DNA from: Sphaerisporangium sp.
GTDB lineage: Bacteria > Actinomycetota > Actinomycetes > Streptosporangiales > Streptosporangiaceae
Assembly (NCBI GenBank): GCA_025964675.1
Contig: JAOPYI010000033.1
Location: forward strand, 1 to 64,000
DNA: 64,000 nucleotides
Direction of reading: 5' to 3'
Made by a program: the position numbers and the translations under genes. This document shows, in pieces, positions 15,868 through 24,297 of this stretch (the first letter of the stretch is position 1; every line of letters starts with the position of its first letter). Below the pieces are notes generated by a model. That model had not been told where the DNA came from and did no database searches. It saw nothing but the letters and a program-made list of their open reading frames with translations.

Positions 15868-17523
15868 ATGTCGGCACCCTCCGAGCGGAAGATCGTCGGT
15901 CTTTCGGCCCGTGATCAGCTCGACGGCGGCGTACTGTCCCGGCTGCCAGGTCCCTCACGGCGCCTGTTCCTGAGCGGAGCGGGCGCTGCCGCGCTGACCG
16001 GCCTGCTCGCCGCCTGCGCCGGCGAAAGCGGCACGAGCGGCGCCGTCCGGTCCTCCGCGGCCACCGCTCCCGCCGCGCCAAAGCGCGGTGGGATCCTGCG
16101 CGCCGGCTCTCCCCCGCCACCGACCGCCGTGGACCCGCTGACCATGTACGACGGGTCGGCGATCGCCATCGTCCAGCTGGTGGCGGACTACCTGATCTGG
16201 CTGGACAAGGACTTCAAGCTGGTGCCGCGCCTGGCGGAGAAGTGGACGGCGGAGGAAGGCGGCAAGCGTTGGGCCTTCAGCCTGCGCCAGGGCGTCACCT
16301 TCTCCGACGGCACCCCGCTTGACGCGGAGACCGTCAAGGCCTCCTTCGACCGGTTGCTCGACCCGGATGGCAAGTCCGCCGCGCTGTCGGCGTTCGACAC
16401 GGTCCTCGCCGCGGGCGGCGTCAGCGTACGGGACGCCTCGACGGTCGTGTTCACCCTGGAACGCTCGTTCTCCGACTTCCCCTATCTCGTCTCGGCGGGC
16501 AACTACAACGCGCTGATCCTCAAGAAGGACTACAAGGGCGACTTCACCAAGAAGCCGATCGGCACCGGCCCCTTCCTGCTGGAGTCCTACGACCCCTCCG
16601 CGGGAGCCACGCTCACGCGCAATCCCAAGTACTGGGAACCCGGAAAGCCGTACCTGGACGGCGTGCAGATCAAGTTCTACGCCGACGACCAGGCCGATCT
16701 CCTGGCGCTGCAGAGCGGCGAGATCGACACCCAGATCCTCAGCCGGCCGGCCCTGGCCGGCCCACTCAAGGGACTCGGGGACATCGTCGTCGACCAGGTG
16801 GCCGGCACCGGGCTCACCGCCTTCACCCTGCGCGTGGACAAGGCACCCTTCGACAGGAAGGAGGTGCGGCAGGCGATCGCGTACGCCCTGGACCGCCCGG
16901 GCGTGAACACCACGGTCTACGACGGTGTCGGGGCCCTGGGCAACGACCACCTGCTCGCCTCGCTGTTCCCCGTCGCCCCGAAGGACATCCCGCAGCGGGC
17001 CAAGGACCCGGCGAAGGTCGCGACGTTGCTCGGCGGGCAGAAGCTGTCCTTCGCCCTGACCTACGACCCGCCCAGCAAGGACTACGCGCTGACCATCCAG
17101 AACCAGCTCAAACAGGTCGGCATCGAAGTCACCCTCGACCAGCGCACGTCCGCCGACTTCTACGGGGGCGACCAGGCCAAGGACACCCCGTGGCTGTTCA
17201 GTGACGCCAACCTCGTGGGCTGGGCCGGTCGCGCGGTGCCCAGCCAGTTCATCATCCCCATGGTCAAGAGCGGCGGCGTGTGGAACGGCTCCAAGTACGC
17301 CAACCCCACGCTGGACGCGGCCGCGAAGACCTACGACTCGGCCACCACCGATGAGGAGCGGAAGGCACAGGCCGAGATCATCGCCAAGGCGCTCAACGAG
17401 GACGTCCCCGTGATCATCACGGTCTGGAGCGGCGCCATCCGGGCGTACAACGGCAAGCGCTTCACCGGAATCACGGCACATCCGGCGAGCTATGTCGACT
17501 TCAGCTCGGTCTCCCGGCTGTAG
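15868..17523 (+). CDS. ABC importer substrate-binding lipoprotein (SBP family 5)
   Basis: 551 residues from ATG 15868. The N-terminus has a twin-arginine motif (SRRLFLSG, R31-R32) and a lipobox LLAAC with the lipidated cysteine at 50, so it is probably a Tat-exported lipoprotein. The body is of the peptide/opine/nickel-binding type: YLIWLDKDFKLVPRLAEKW, LRQGVTFSDGTPLDAETVK and KKPIGTGPFLLESYDP are typical. It would capture a peptide-like or opine-like solute outside the membrane and hand it to the two permeases encoded next. The ligand cannot be predicted; the downstream genes point to an uncommon small molecule rather than general peptide feeding. Confidence 0.92.
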   Translation: MSAPSERKIVGLSARDQLDGGVLSRLPGPSRRLFLSGAGAAALTGLLAACAGESGTSGAVRSSAATAPAAPKRGGILRAGSPPPPTAVDPLTMYDGSAIAIVQLVADYLIWLDKDFKLVPRLAEKWTAEEGGKRWAFSLRQGVTFSDGTPLDAETVKASFDRLLDPDGKSAALSAFDTVLAAGGVSVRDASTVVFTLERSFSDFPYLVSAGNYNALILKKDYKGDFTKKPIGTGPFLLESYDPSAGATLTRNPKYWEPGKPYLDGVQIKFYADDQADLLALQSGEIDTQILSRPALAGPLKGLGDIVVDQVAGTGLTAFTLRVDKAPFDRKEVRQAIAYALDRPGVNTTVYDGVGALGNDHLLASLFPVAPKDIPQRAKDPAKVATLLGGQKLSFALTYDPPSKDYALTIQNQLKQVGIEVTLDQRTSADFYGGDQAKDTPWLFSDANLVGWAGRAVPSQFIIPMVKSGGVWNGSKYANPTLDAAAKTYDSATTDEERKAQAEIIAKALNEDVPVIITVWSGAIRAYNGKRFTGITAHPASYVDFSSVSRL

Positions 17524-17529
17524 GCCGGC

Positions 17530-18486
17530 ATGAGGCGATTCCTGCTCCGGCGACTGGCGGCAACACCGCTCACCCTCCTCGCCGTGTCCGTGCTCGTATT
17601 CACGGCGACCGAGCTCATCCCCGGCGACGTCGCCCGTACGATCCTCGGCCGCGAGGCGAGCGACGCCACGGTGGCACGGTTGCGCATCCAGCTCGGGCTC
17701 GACCGGCCGGTCGCGACCCGCTACGCCGACTGGCTTGAGGGCTTCGTCACCGGCCGGTGGGGTGACTCCACGCTGCTGCGCGTGCCGGTGCGGGACCTCG
17801 TGCTCACCCGGCTCGGGGACTCGCTGCTCCTTGGGGCACTGGCGTTCGTGCTGCTGGTGCCGGTCGCTCTGACCCTCGGGCTGGTCGCGGGCGTCAACCA
17901 CGACCATCCGGTCGACCGGATCCTCAGCGTCAGCGGCCTGACCCTCGGGGCGATCCCCGAGTTCGTGACGGGGGTGATCCTGCTGGTCGTGTTCGCGGTG
18001 AAGCTCCGCTGGTTCCCCGCCTCCGCCCAGGCACCGGAGGGCGCGGCGCTCGCCACGCGGCTCGGCCATCTGCTGCTTCCGGCACTGTCCCTGGTCCTGC
18101 TGTGCACGGGGTACGTGGCCCGGCATGTACGGGCGAGCACCGTGGCCGCCGTGGAGAGCCCATACGCGCGGGCCACCGAGCTGCGCGGATTCACCCGCGG
18201 CCAAATGGTGCGCCGGCATGTGCTGCGCAACTCCACGATCCCCGCCACCAGCGCGCTCGGCGTGCAGCTCCAGTTCCTGCTGGGCGGCCTGGTCGCCGTC
18301 GAGCTGCTGTTCAACTATCCCGGCATCGGCGCCCTGCTGCTCCAGTCGGCGACCGAGAAGGACCTGCCCACGCTGCAGGCCAGCGCGATGGTGCTGGGCG
18401 TCCTGTACATGCTCATCGTTCTGGCCGCCGACGTGGCCTACCGGCTGCTGGATCCGCGGATCCGGCTCGGGGCGGTGGCCTCGTGA
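17530..18486 (+). CDS. ABC importer permease, DppB type
   Basis: 318 residues from ATG 17530, six bases after the binding-protein stop. Family features: MRRFLLRRLAATPLTLLAVS as first helix, ELIPGDVAR and LGLDRPVATRYADWL in the external loop, and the cytoplasmic EAA loop with ATELRGFTRGQMVRRHVLRN that docks to the ATPase. About six transmembrane helices. It forms half of the membrane channel together with the next gene product. Its stop overlaps the next start (GTGA). Confidence 0.92.
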   Translation: MRRFLLRRLAATPLTLLAVSVLVFTATELIPGDVARTILGREASDATVARLRIQLGLDRPVATRYADWLEGFVTGRWGDSTLLRVPVRDLVLTRLGDSLLLGALAFVLLVPVALTLGLVAGVNHDHPVDRILSVSGLTLGAIPEFVTGVILLVVFAVKLRWFPASAQAPEGAALATRLGHLLLPALSLVLLCTGYVARHVRASTVAAVESPYARATELRGFTRGQMVRRHVLRNSTIPATSALGVQLQFLLGGLVAVELLFNYPGIGALLLQSATEKDLPTLQASAMVLGVLYMLIVLAADVAYRLLDPRIRLGAVAS

Positions 18487-19322
18487 ACGCGGTCACCCTC
18501 CCCGTGCGGCATGCCACGCGCCCCCGTTTCCGCGTCGCCCTCGGGGTCGGCGTCGTGATCGTCGTCTTCTGGGCGGTGGTCGCAGTGCTCTGGCCGCATC
18601 TGGCGCCCTACGATCCCGAACTCCAGGACCCCCTGCACCGCTTCGTGCCGCCCGGCGCTGGGCACTTGCTGGGCACCGACCAGTTCGGCCGTGACACCCT
18701 CTCACGGATGCTCGCCGGGGCCCGCCCCGTGCTGCAGGTCGCCCCGCCCGCCACAGCGCTGGCCGTGATCGCCGGCACCCTGGTCGGCCTGATCGCGGGA
18801 ACTCACGGCGGGCTCGTCGACGAGATCGTCATGCGGGTGCTCGACGCGGTCGTGGTCTTCCCCGCGATCATCGCCGCGGTGCTCCTCGTGGCGCTGTCGG
18901 GCCGTTCCGTGACCATCCTGGTGCTGGTCATCGCGGGGTCCTTCGTACCGATCGTCGCCCGTAGCGTCCGGGCCGCCACGCTCGTCGAACGGGAGAAGGC
19001 CTACGTCGAGGCGGCCCGGCTTCGCGGGGAGCCGTCCTGGTCGCTGATGCTGCGCGAGATCCTCCCCAACGTCGTCACGACCGTCCTCGTAGAGGCGACG
19101 TCCCGGTTCGGCGACGCCATATTCGCGGCGGCCACGCTGTCGTTCCTCGGACTCGGCCAGCCGCCCGGCTCGCCCGACTGGGGTGCCTCGGTGTCGGACA
19201 ACCGGCTCTGGCTACAGCTCGCCCCGTGGACCGTGCTCGCGCCCGCGCTGGCCATCGCCTCGCTCGTCGTGGGCATGGCGCTGGTCGCCGACTCGCTTCG
19301 CGGGCGCTGGGAGGCCTCGTGA
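18483..19322 (+). CDS. ABC importer permease, DppC type
   Basis: 279 residues from GTG 18483, overlapping the previous stop. The N-terminal segment after the first helix shows the DppC pattern DPLHRFVPPGAGHLLGTDQF and GRDTLSRMLAGAR. The EAA loop EAARLRGEPSWSLMLREILP and the C-terminal SFLGLGQPPGSPDWG are also diagnostic. It pairs with the DppB-type permease. The stop overlaps the ATPase start by three bases. Confidence 0.92.
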   Translation: MNAVTLPVRHATRPRFRVALGVGVVIVVFWAVVAVLWPHLAPYDPELQDPLHRFVPPGAGHLLGTDQFGRDTLSRMLAGARPVLQVAPPATALAVIAGTLVGLIAGTHGGLVDEIVMRVLDAVVVFPAIIAAVLLVALSGRSVTILVLVIAGSFVPIVARSVRAATLVEREKAYVEAARLRGEPSWSLMLREILPNVVTTVLVEATSRFGDAIFAAATLSFLGLGQPPGSPDWGASVSDNRLWLQLAPWTVLAPALAIASLVVGMALVADSLRGRWEAS

Positions 19323-21382
19323 CGACCACCCCGGACGGGAGCGCGGCCGGCCTCACCGTCGAAGGGCTGACCGTCGCCTACCGGACCGCACGTGGCGAGG
19401 CCGCCGCGGTGACCGGGATGTCGTTCCACGTCGCACCGGGTGAGACCTACGGCCTTGTGGGCGAGTCCGGATGCGGCAAGACGACGCTGAGCCGTGCGCT
19501 GGGCCGCCACCTGCCGCCGAACGGCGCCGTCACAAGCGGGCGGGTGCGACTCGACGGCGTTGATGTGCTCGACCTCGCGCCGGCGGACCTCAGGAAATGG
19601 CGGGCCACATCCCTGGCCGTCGTCCACCAGGACGCCGGCAGCTCGCTCGACCCCACGATGCGTGTCGGCCCGCAGTTGGCGGAGATCCTCCGGCTGCGGG
19701 GCCTGAGCCGTGCCGGGGCGCGAGAGGAGGTCCCCCGGATGCTCGCCCGGGTGCGGCTGCCCGACCCGGCGTCGATCGCGCGGCGCTACCCCCACCAGCT
19801 GTCGGGCGGCCAGCAGCAGCGCGTCGTCATCGCCGCGGCTCTCACGGCCCGTCCCCGCCTGCTCGTCCTAGACGAGCCCACCACCGGTCTCGACGCCACG
19901 GTCGAACGCGAGATCCTCGACCTCATCTGGATGCTGCGCGCGGAGATCGGCGCGGCCGTCGTGCTGATCAGCCACGACCTGGGCCTGGTCGGACGCCTGT
20001 GCGACCGCGTGGGAGTGCTGTACGGGGGGCATCTGGTGGAGGAGGGCAACGCGCGGGACGTGCTCGCCGCGCCTAGGCACCCTTACACCTCGGCGCTGCT
20101 CGCGGCGGTTCCCCGGCTCGGCGAGTCCCGGCACGCACGCAGGCTCGCCGCCATTTCAGGACATCCCCCCGCTGCCGGCGAGAATGTCGCAGGTTGCCCC
20201 TTCGCCCCTCGCTGCGCCCTCGCCGACGGGCTCTGCGCGCGGACCCTGCCCCGGCTCGAAGCCGCCGGAACCCGGCACGAGGTCCGCTGCCACCACTCCG
20301 ACCGGCTGTACCACCCGTCGTCCGCAGTGGACGTCCAGACGCCGGCCAGGCTCCGGGACGATCCCGGCCTTTCGCCCACCGCGGCCGACCCCGCACCCGA
20401 GCTGCTCCAGATACGCGGTCTGACCAGGAAGTACGGCAGGACGACCGTCGTCGATGACGTCAGCCTCTCCATCGGGCATGGTCAGGTGCTCGGCCTTGTC
20501 GGCGAATCGGGCAGCGGCAAGACGACACTCGCACGCGCCGTGGCAGGGCTCGGCCCCCGAGGGACCGGGACGATCAGCCTGGACGGGCACGCGCTGCCGG
20601 CGAGCTTGAGACGGCGTGACGCGCGAACCAGGCGCCGTGTCCAGATGGTCTTCCAGAGCCCGGACGCGTCGTTGAATCCGAGCCATACGGTGCGCACGAT
20701 CCTGGCCAGAGCCCTGCACACCCTCCGGGGGTCCGTGAGCCCGCAAGAGCTCGCCGCCCGCGCCGACCTGGACGGCCACCTGCTGGACTCTCGCCCCGAC
20801 CGCCTGTCCGGCGGCCAGAAGCAGCGGGTCGCCATCGCCCGCGCGTTCGCCGGCGAGCCTGATCTGGTGGTGTGCGACGAGCCGGTCTCGGCCCTCGACG
20901 TGAGCGTGCAGGCGGGGGTTCTCCAACTGCTGTCCGACCAGCAGCGGGCAACCGGGACGTCTTACCTGTTCATCTCGCACGACCTCGCCGTCGTCGGTTA
21001 CCTCGCCGACCGCGTCGCGGTCATGTACCGGGGCCAGATCGTGGACGAAGGTCCCGCCGGCCGCGTGCTCCAGGGCCCGCACCACCCCTATACCGCCTCA
21101 CTGGTCGCCGCGTCCCTCGCCCGGCTCGGCGAACCCACCGAGCAGGACACCGGCATGGTGCAGCCCGGTCGTCCTACCGGACCAGGGTGCCGGTTCGCGC
21201 CCCGCTGCCCGCGCCGGATCGACGGGCTGTGCGACTCCGAGAACCCCCCGGTGCGCACCGAGGGAGGCGACCACACGGTCCGCTGCCATCTCGGCATCGG
21301 GGACCTGCCCCGGAGAGCCGTGCCGGTGACGATCGGCGTCGCCCCGGGCGCAACTGAGGAAAAGGAGGACCCCTCGGCATAG
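19319..21382 (+). CDS. Fused DppD-DppF ATPase of the ABC importer
   Basis: 687 residues from GTG 19319 (GTGA overlap with the permease stop). It contains two complete nucleotide-binding domains in one chain. The first has Walker A GESGCGKTT, signature LSGGQQQR and Walker B LLVLDEPTT; the second has [17 protein letters not shown] and LVVCDEPVS. Each is followed by an oligopeptide-type C-terminal extension with cysteines (GCPFAPRC, and GCRFAPRCPRR) that may bind an iron-sulfur cluster. In most bacteria DppD and DppF are separate genes; the fusion is known in actinobacteria. It energises the importer encoded just upstream. Confidence 0.93.
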   Translation: MTTTPDGSAAGLTVEGLTVAYRTARGEAAAVTGMSFHVAPGETYGLVGESGCGKTTLSRALGRHLPPNGAVTSGRVRLDGVDVLDLAPADLRKWRATSLAVVHQDAGSSLDPTMRVGPQLAEILRLRGLSRAGAREEVPRMLARVRLPDPASIARRYPHQLSGGQQQRVVIAAALTARPRLLVLDEPTTGLDATVEREILDLIWMLRAEIGAAVVLISHDLGLVGRLCDRVGVLYGGHLVEEGNARDVLAAPRHPYTSALLAAVPRLGESRHARRLAAISGHPPAAGENVAGCPFAPRCALADGLCARTLPRLEAAGTRHEVRCHHSDRLYHPSSAVDVQTPARLRDDPGLSPTAADPAPELLQIRGLTRKYGRTTVVDDVSLSIGHGQVLGLVGESGSGKTTLARAVAGLGPRGTGTISLDGHALPASLRRRDARTRRRVQMVFQSPDASLNPSHTVRTILARALHTLRGSVSPQELAARADLDGHLLDSRPDRLSGGQKQRVAIARAFAGEPDLVVCDEPVSALDVSVQAGVLQLLSDQQRATGTSYLFISHDLAVVGYLADRVAVMYRGQIVDEGPAGRVLQGPHHPYTASLVAASLARLGEPTEQDTGMVQPGRPTGPGCRFAPRCPRRIDGLCDSENPPVRTEGGDHTVRCHLGIGDLPRRAVPVTIGVAPGATEEKEDPSA

Positions 21383-21424
21383 CCACGCCCTCACTCGGCC
21401 ACCCTCTGCCCATCTGGAGGCACC

Positions 21425-22306
21425 TTGTCATCGAAGCTCACCGTACCCGCCCACGAGTTCGCCGCACTTCCCGAGATCGCCCAGAGCATCGGGGTGTCCG
21501 CGCCCGATCCCCGCCTCATCCAACGCCGCTGGGTCACCACCGTGAGCGGCGGCCACGTCAGCGGTGTCACCTGGGGCGACGGTCCGGCGGAAACGGTCCT
21601 GCTGCACGACGCCCGCCGTAGCGCCCGTTCCTGGGACCGGCTGCTGATCCTCCTCGACCGGCCCGCTCTGGCGCTGGACCTGCCCGGTCACGGCCGGTCC
21701 GGCTGGCGCGGGAACGGCGTCTACTCCCCGCGCCGCCTCGCCCCCGCTGTGAGCGAGGCGATCCGCTCGTTCGCCCCCAAGTCGAAGGTCGTAGCCGGCG
21801 CCGGGTTGGGCGCGCTGGCGGCGATCGCGCTCACCATCCGCTCATCCGAGCTGGTACGCGCGCTCGTCCTGGTGGACACCCTGCCCGGCTCGCTCGAAGC
21901 CGGCCAGCACGGCCCGGGGCGCCACGCCTCCCAGGAGGAGGCACTGGAGTGGCTGCGCAAGGCCCGGCCGCATGCGTCGGAGGAGGATCTGGTCACCGAT
22001 GTGCGGTACGAGACCGCCACGGATTCCGAAGGCGTCTGGACCTGGCGCCACCATCTGGGGAACCTGCCCGGCGACGCGGCGGCACAGCTCGACGACGAGA
22101 CGTTGTGGGAGCAGCTCACCGTCCTCGCCGACCGCCAGTTGCCGATCTACCTGGTCCGGCCGGCGGAAGGCAGCCGCCTGAGCGACCCCGCCGTGCGGGA
22201 GCTCCACCGGCGCGCGCCGGCCGCCCGGCTCGTCACCGGCGAAGACAGGGAACTCGCCGGACTGCTGCGAGAAGTGCTCGACACGACCCGAAGGAGTGAC
22301 TCATGA
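21425..22306 (+). CDS. Alpha/beta-hydrolase-fold protein lacking the catalytic residues
   Basis: 293 residues from TTG 21425 (CTGGAGG five bases upstream). The overall pattern is that of an alpha/beta hydrolase: WGDGPAETVLLHDARRSARS, ALALDLPGHGRSGW and ALVLVDTLPGS are all in the right order. However, the nucleophile elbow reads GAGLG at 125-129, with glycine at 127 where serine (or Asp/Cys) is needed. The region expected to carry the catalytic histidine reads VTGEDREL, without His. It is therefore probably not a hydrolase but a binding, scaffold or accessory protein. It overlaps the following dioxygenase gene (ATGA), so both are made together. Confidence 0.8.
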   Translation: MSSKLTVPAHEFAALPEIAQSIGVSAPDPRLIQRRWVTTVSGGHVSGVTWGDGPAETVLLHDARRSARSWDRLLILLDRPALALDLPGHGRSGWRGNGVYSPRRLAPAVSEAIRSFAPKSKVVAGAGLGALAAIALTIRSSELVRALVLVDTLPGSLEAGQHGPGRHASQEEALEWLRKARPHASEEDLVTDVRYETATDSEGVWTWRHHLGNLPGDAAAQLDDETLWEQLTVLADRQLPIYLVRPAEGSRLSDPAVRELHRRAPAARLVTGEDRELAGLLREVLDTTRRSDS

Positions 22307-23325
22307 CCACCCACGTCCCCGTCATCGACCTCGAACTGGCCCTGAGCGACGACGCCCCGGAGGAGCTCATCGCCTCCGCCCGTGAGGCGGCCGAGCAGAT
22401 CGGGATCATCCAGGTCGTCAACCATGGCGTGCCCGAGGAACTGATCGACGACTTCCACGACAGCATCGGCCGCGTCCTCGCCCTGCCCAGGCAGGAGAAG
22501 GCCAAGCTGGCCAGCCCGACCGGCCACCCCTACCGAGGATGGCGTCAGTGGCCGGACGACTTCGGCCGGCTGGAGCTGGAGCGCTTCAACATCGGCCAGT
22601 TCGACTCGGTCGAGGACGCGCTCGCGTCGGGGCTTTCTGAGGAGTACGCGCAGCTGTACGCGCACGCGAACGTCTGGCCGCCGCAGGAGCCCGGCCTGGC
22701 GGAGGTGGCCCGGCGCTACCACGACGCCTCGGCCAGGGTGGCCGAGCGGGTGCTCGAGCTGTACGCCCGCGTGCTCGGCGTGCCTCTTTCCACGTTCCCG
22801 ATCTCCGGACGGCCGTACTACACGAGTTTCGTCGTCAACGACTACCCGACCTGGACCCACGACGACAGTACGCGCGACGAGGACAAGCTTCTCCTGCTGG
22901 AGCACGCCGACGGCTCGGCGCTGACCGTCCTGCACCAGCGCGGCGACTACGCGGGGCTGCAGGGCCAGCTCCCCGACGGCGGCTGGACCCCGGTCCCCAT
23001 CGTGCCCGGCGCACTGCAGGTCTTCTCCGGCCACATTCTGACCAAGTGGACCAATGGACGGTTGCGGCCGGGGCGCCACCGGGTTGTCGCCGGAGGCAGC
23101 GTGACCCGGCGCTCCACTGGCGTCTTCTGGCATCCGAGCCTCGACACGGTGATCGAACCGCTGGCCCCGTTCGTCGGCGAGGACGGCACCGACTTCGAGC
23201 CCGCCCTGCTCTGGGACCAGGCCAGAGGGCAGGTCGAGGAGTACCTCCAAGTCTTCGGCAGGCCGGACCAGATCGCGGCATGGCGCGAGGGCCGGCCGTA
23301 CGTCGCGGAACTGGCGGAGGCGTAA
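22303..23325 (+). CDS. Isopenicillin-N-synthase-like 2OG/Fe(II) dioxygenase
   Basis: 340 residues from ATG 22303, overlapping the previous stop. N-terminal DIOX_N-type region (VPVIDLELALSDDAPEE, GIIQVVNHGVPEELIDDF). The double-stranded beta-helix carries the iron ligands H201 and D203 (LEHADGSALTVL) and H259 (GRHRVV); R269 and S271 (RRS) match the RxS motif that binds 2-oxoglutarate or the substrate carboxylate. All metal ligands are present, so the protein should be active. Relatives make rings, hydroxylate or desaturate amino acid-derived substrates. Being encoded with an importer suggests it oxidises the imported compound. Confidence 0.9.
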   Translation: MTTHVPVIDLELALSDDAPEELIASAREAAEQIGIIQVVNHGVPEELIDDFHDSIGRVLALPRQEKAKLASPTGHPYRGWRQWPDDFGRLELERFNIGQFDSVEDALASGLSEEYAQLYAHANVWPPQEPGLAEVARRYHDASARVAERVLELYARVLGVPLSTFPISGRPYYTSFVVNDYPTWTHDDSTRDEDKLLLLEHADGSALTVLHQRGDYAGLQGQLPDGGWTPVPIVPGALQVFSGHILTKWTNGRLRPGRHRVVAGGSVTRRSTGVFWHPSLDTVIEPLAPFVGEDGTDFEPALLWDQARGQVEEYLQVFGRPDQIAAWREGRPYVAELAEA

Positions 23326-23328
23326 CCG

Positions 23329-24102
23329 ATGCCCGCGTCCGGCACGTTCAATTGGGAGCCGGGCGAGCGCTGGGTCCGCGGCGTCAAGGGCGACGTCACC
23401 GTCGTCGACAGCCGCCGCCCAGTCCTCGTCTGGGAGCCAGGCCACCCCATACCCCGCTACGCCTTCCCCGAGGCGGATGTCCGCACCGACCTGCTACAGC
23501 CCAGCGCCAACCCTCCCTCCGGCGTCCACGAGGGCGCGACGGTCTTCCACGATCTGGTGGTCGAGGCCGAGACCGTCGGCAATGCCGCCTGGACCTACCC
23601 CGGCCTGCCGGGGCACATCGCGTTCGAGTGGTTCCTGCACCCCACCAAGGTGCTCGACCACTGGTACGAAGAGGAGGAGGAGATCTTCGTGCACCCCCGC
23701 GATCCGTACAAGCGGATCGACCCGATCCCCAGCTCACGCCACGTCCGGATCGAGATCGAGGGCCAGGTCGTGGCGGACACCCACAAACCGGTGCTGCTGT
23801 TCGAGACAGGACTGCCCATCCGCTATTACATACCCCCTGCCGACGTGCGATTCGACCTGCTTGAAGCGACCGACAGCCACACCCGCTGCCCGTACAAGGG
23901 CATCGCGTCCTACTGGTCGCTCCGCGGTGGCGGAGACACCGTTCCGCCCGACGTGGCCTGGGCCTACCCCGACCCGATCCCGGCCTCGGCCCAGATCAAG
24001 GACCACGTCGCCTTCTACAACGAGGCCGTCGACATCATCGTGGACGGGGTGAAGCTCGACCGGCCCGACACCCTGTTCTCCAAGCGCCTGACCGTCGCCT
24101 GA
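23329..24102 (+). CDS. Tandem DUF427-domain protein
   Basis: 257 residues from ATG 23329; GGAGG lies at the very end of the dioxygenase gene. Two copies of the DUF427 fold are visible: residues about 20-115 (RPVLVWEPGHPIPRYAFP, then VRTDLLQ) and about 140-250 (KPVLLFETGLPIRYYIPP, VRFDLLE, TRCPYKGIASYWSLR, AWAYPDP). Only the second repeat keeps the full CPYKG-type centre; the first is divergent. The family has no established reaction. A strong terminator follows, so this is the last gene of the importer-dioxygenase operon. Confidence 0.88.
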   Translation: MPASGTFNWEPGERWVRGVKGDVTVVDSRRPVLVWEPGHPIPRYAFPEADVRTDLLQPSANPPSGVHEGATVFHDLVVEAETVGNAAWTYPGLPGHIAFEWFLHPTKVLDHWYEEEEEIFVHPRDPYKRIDPIPSSRHVRIEIEGQVVADTHKPVLLFETGLPIRYYIPPADVRFDLLEATDSHTRCPYKGIASYWSLRGGGDTVPPDVAWAYPDPIPASAQIKDHVAFYNEAVDIIVDGVKLDRPDTLFSKRLTVA

Positions 24103-24113
24103 CGCTCTCCAAA

Positions 24114-24146
24114 GGGCCCGGCGCGGGGCGGGGCGGCGCCGGGCCC
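24114..24146 (+). terminator. Intrinsic terminator of the importer-dioxygenase operon
   Basis: Perfect 11-bp GC stem: GGGCCCGGCGC (24114-24124) pairs with GCGCCGGGCCC (24136-24146) across an 11-base loop, 11 bases after the DUF427 stop. No U-tract follows, as is common in actinomycetes. Confidence 0.75.
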
Positions 24147-24237
24147 CTGCGGGCCGCCGCCCGATCCGACCAGCCGGGCGGCGGGAGGTGCGCTGGTCTG
24201 GCTGGACAGAACAACCCGGACCGGCTGGGCAGCGGCC

Positions 24238-24269
24238 AACCGTAACTTACGCTAGCGTAGGTTACGGTT
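24238..24269. promoter_or_regulatory. 32-bp palindromic operator before acyl-ACP desaturase gene
   Basis: The 32 bases from 24238 (outer arm AACCGTAAC, centre TACGCTAGCGTA, outer arm GTTACGGTT) equal their own reverse complement except for one symmetric base pair, 30 of 32. The centre is 29-60 bases before the desaturase GTG 24298 and would overlap its promoter. The length and symmetry are typical of a TetR-type repressor site; lipid-desaturase genes are commonly under such acyl-CoA-sensing repressors. No regulator gene is next to it. Confidence 0.75.
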
Positions 24270-24297
24270 CCGTAGCCAAGGCGTGGGGAGAAGTGCT

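Noticed and set aside
15955-18219. A 754-residue open frame on the minus strand
   Set aside because: It is antisense to the importer SBP and permease genes. Its composition (Gly, Arg, Asp and Gln-rich, no motif) is that of a high-GC shadow frame.
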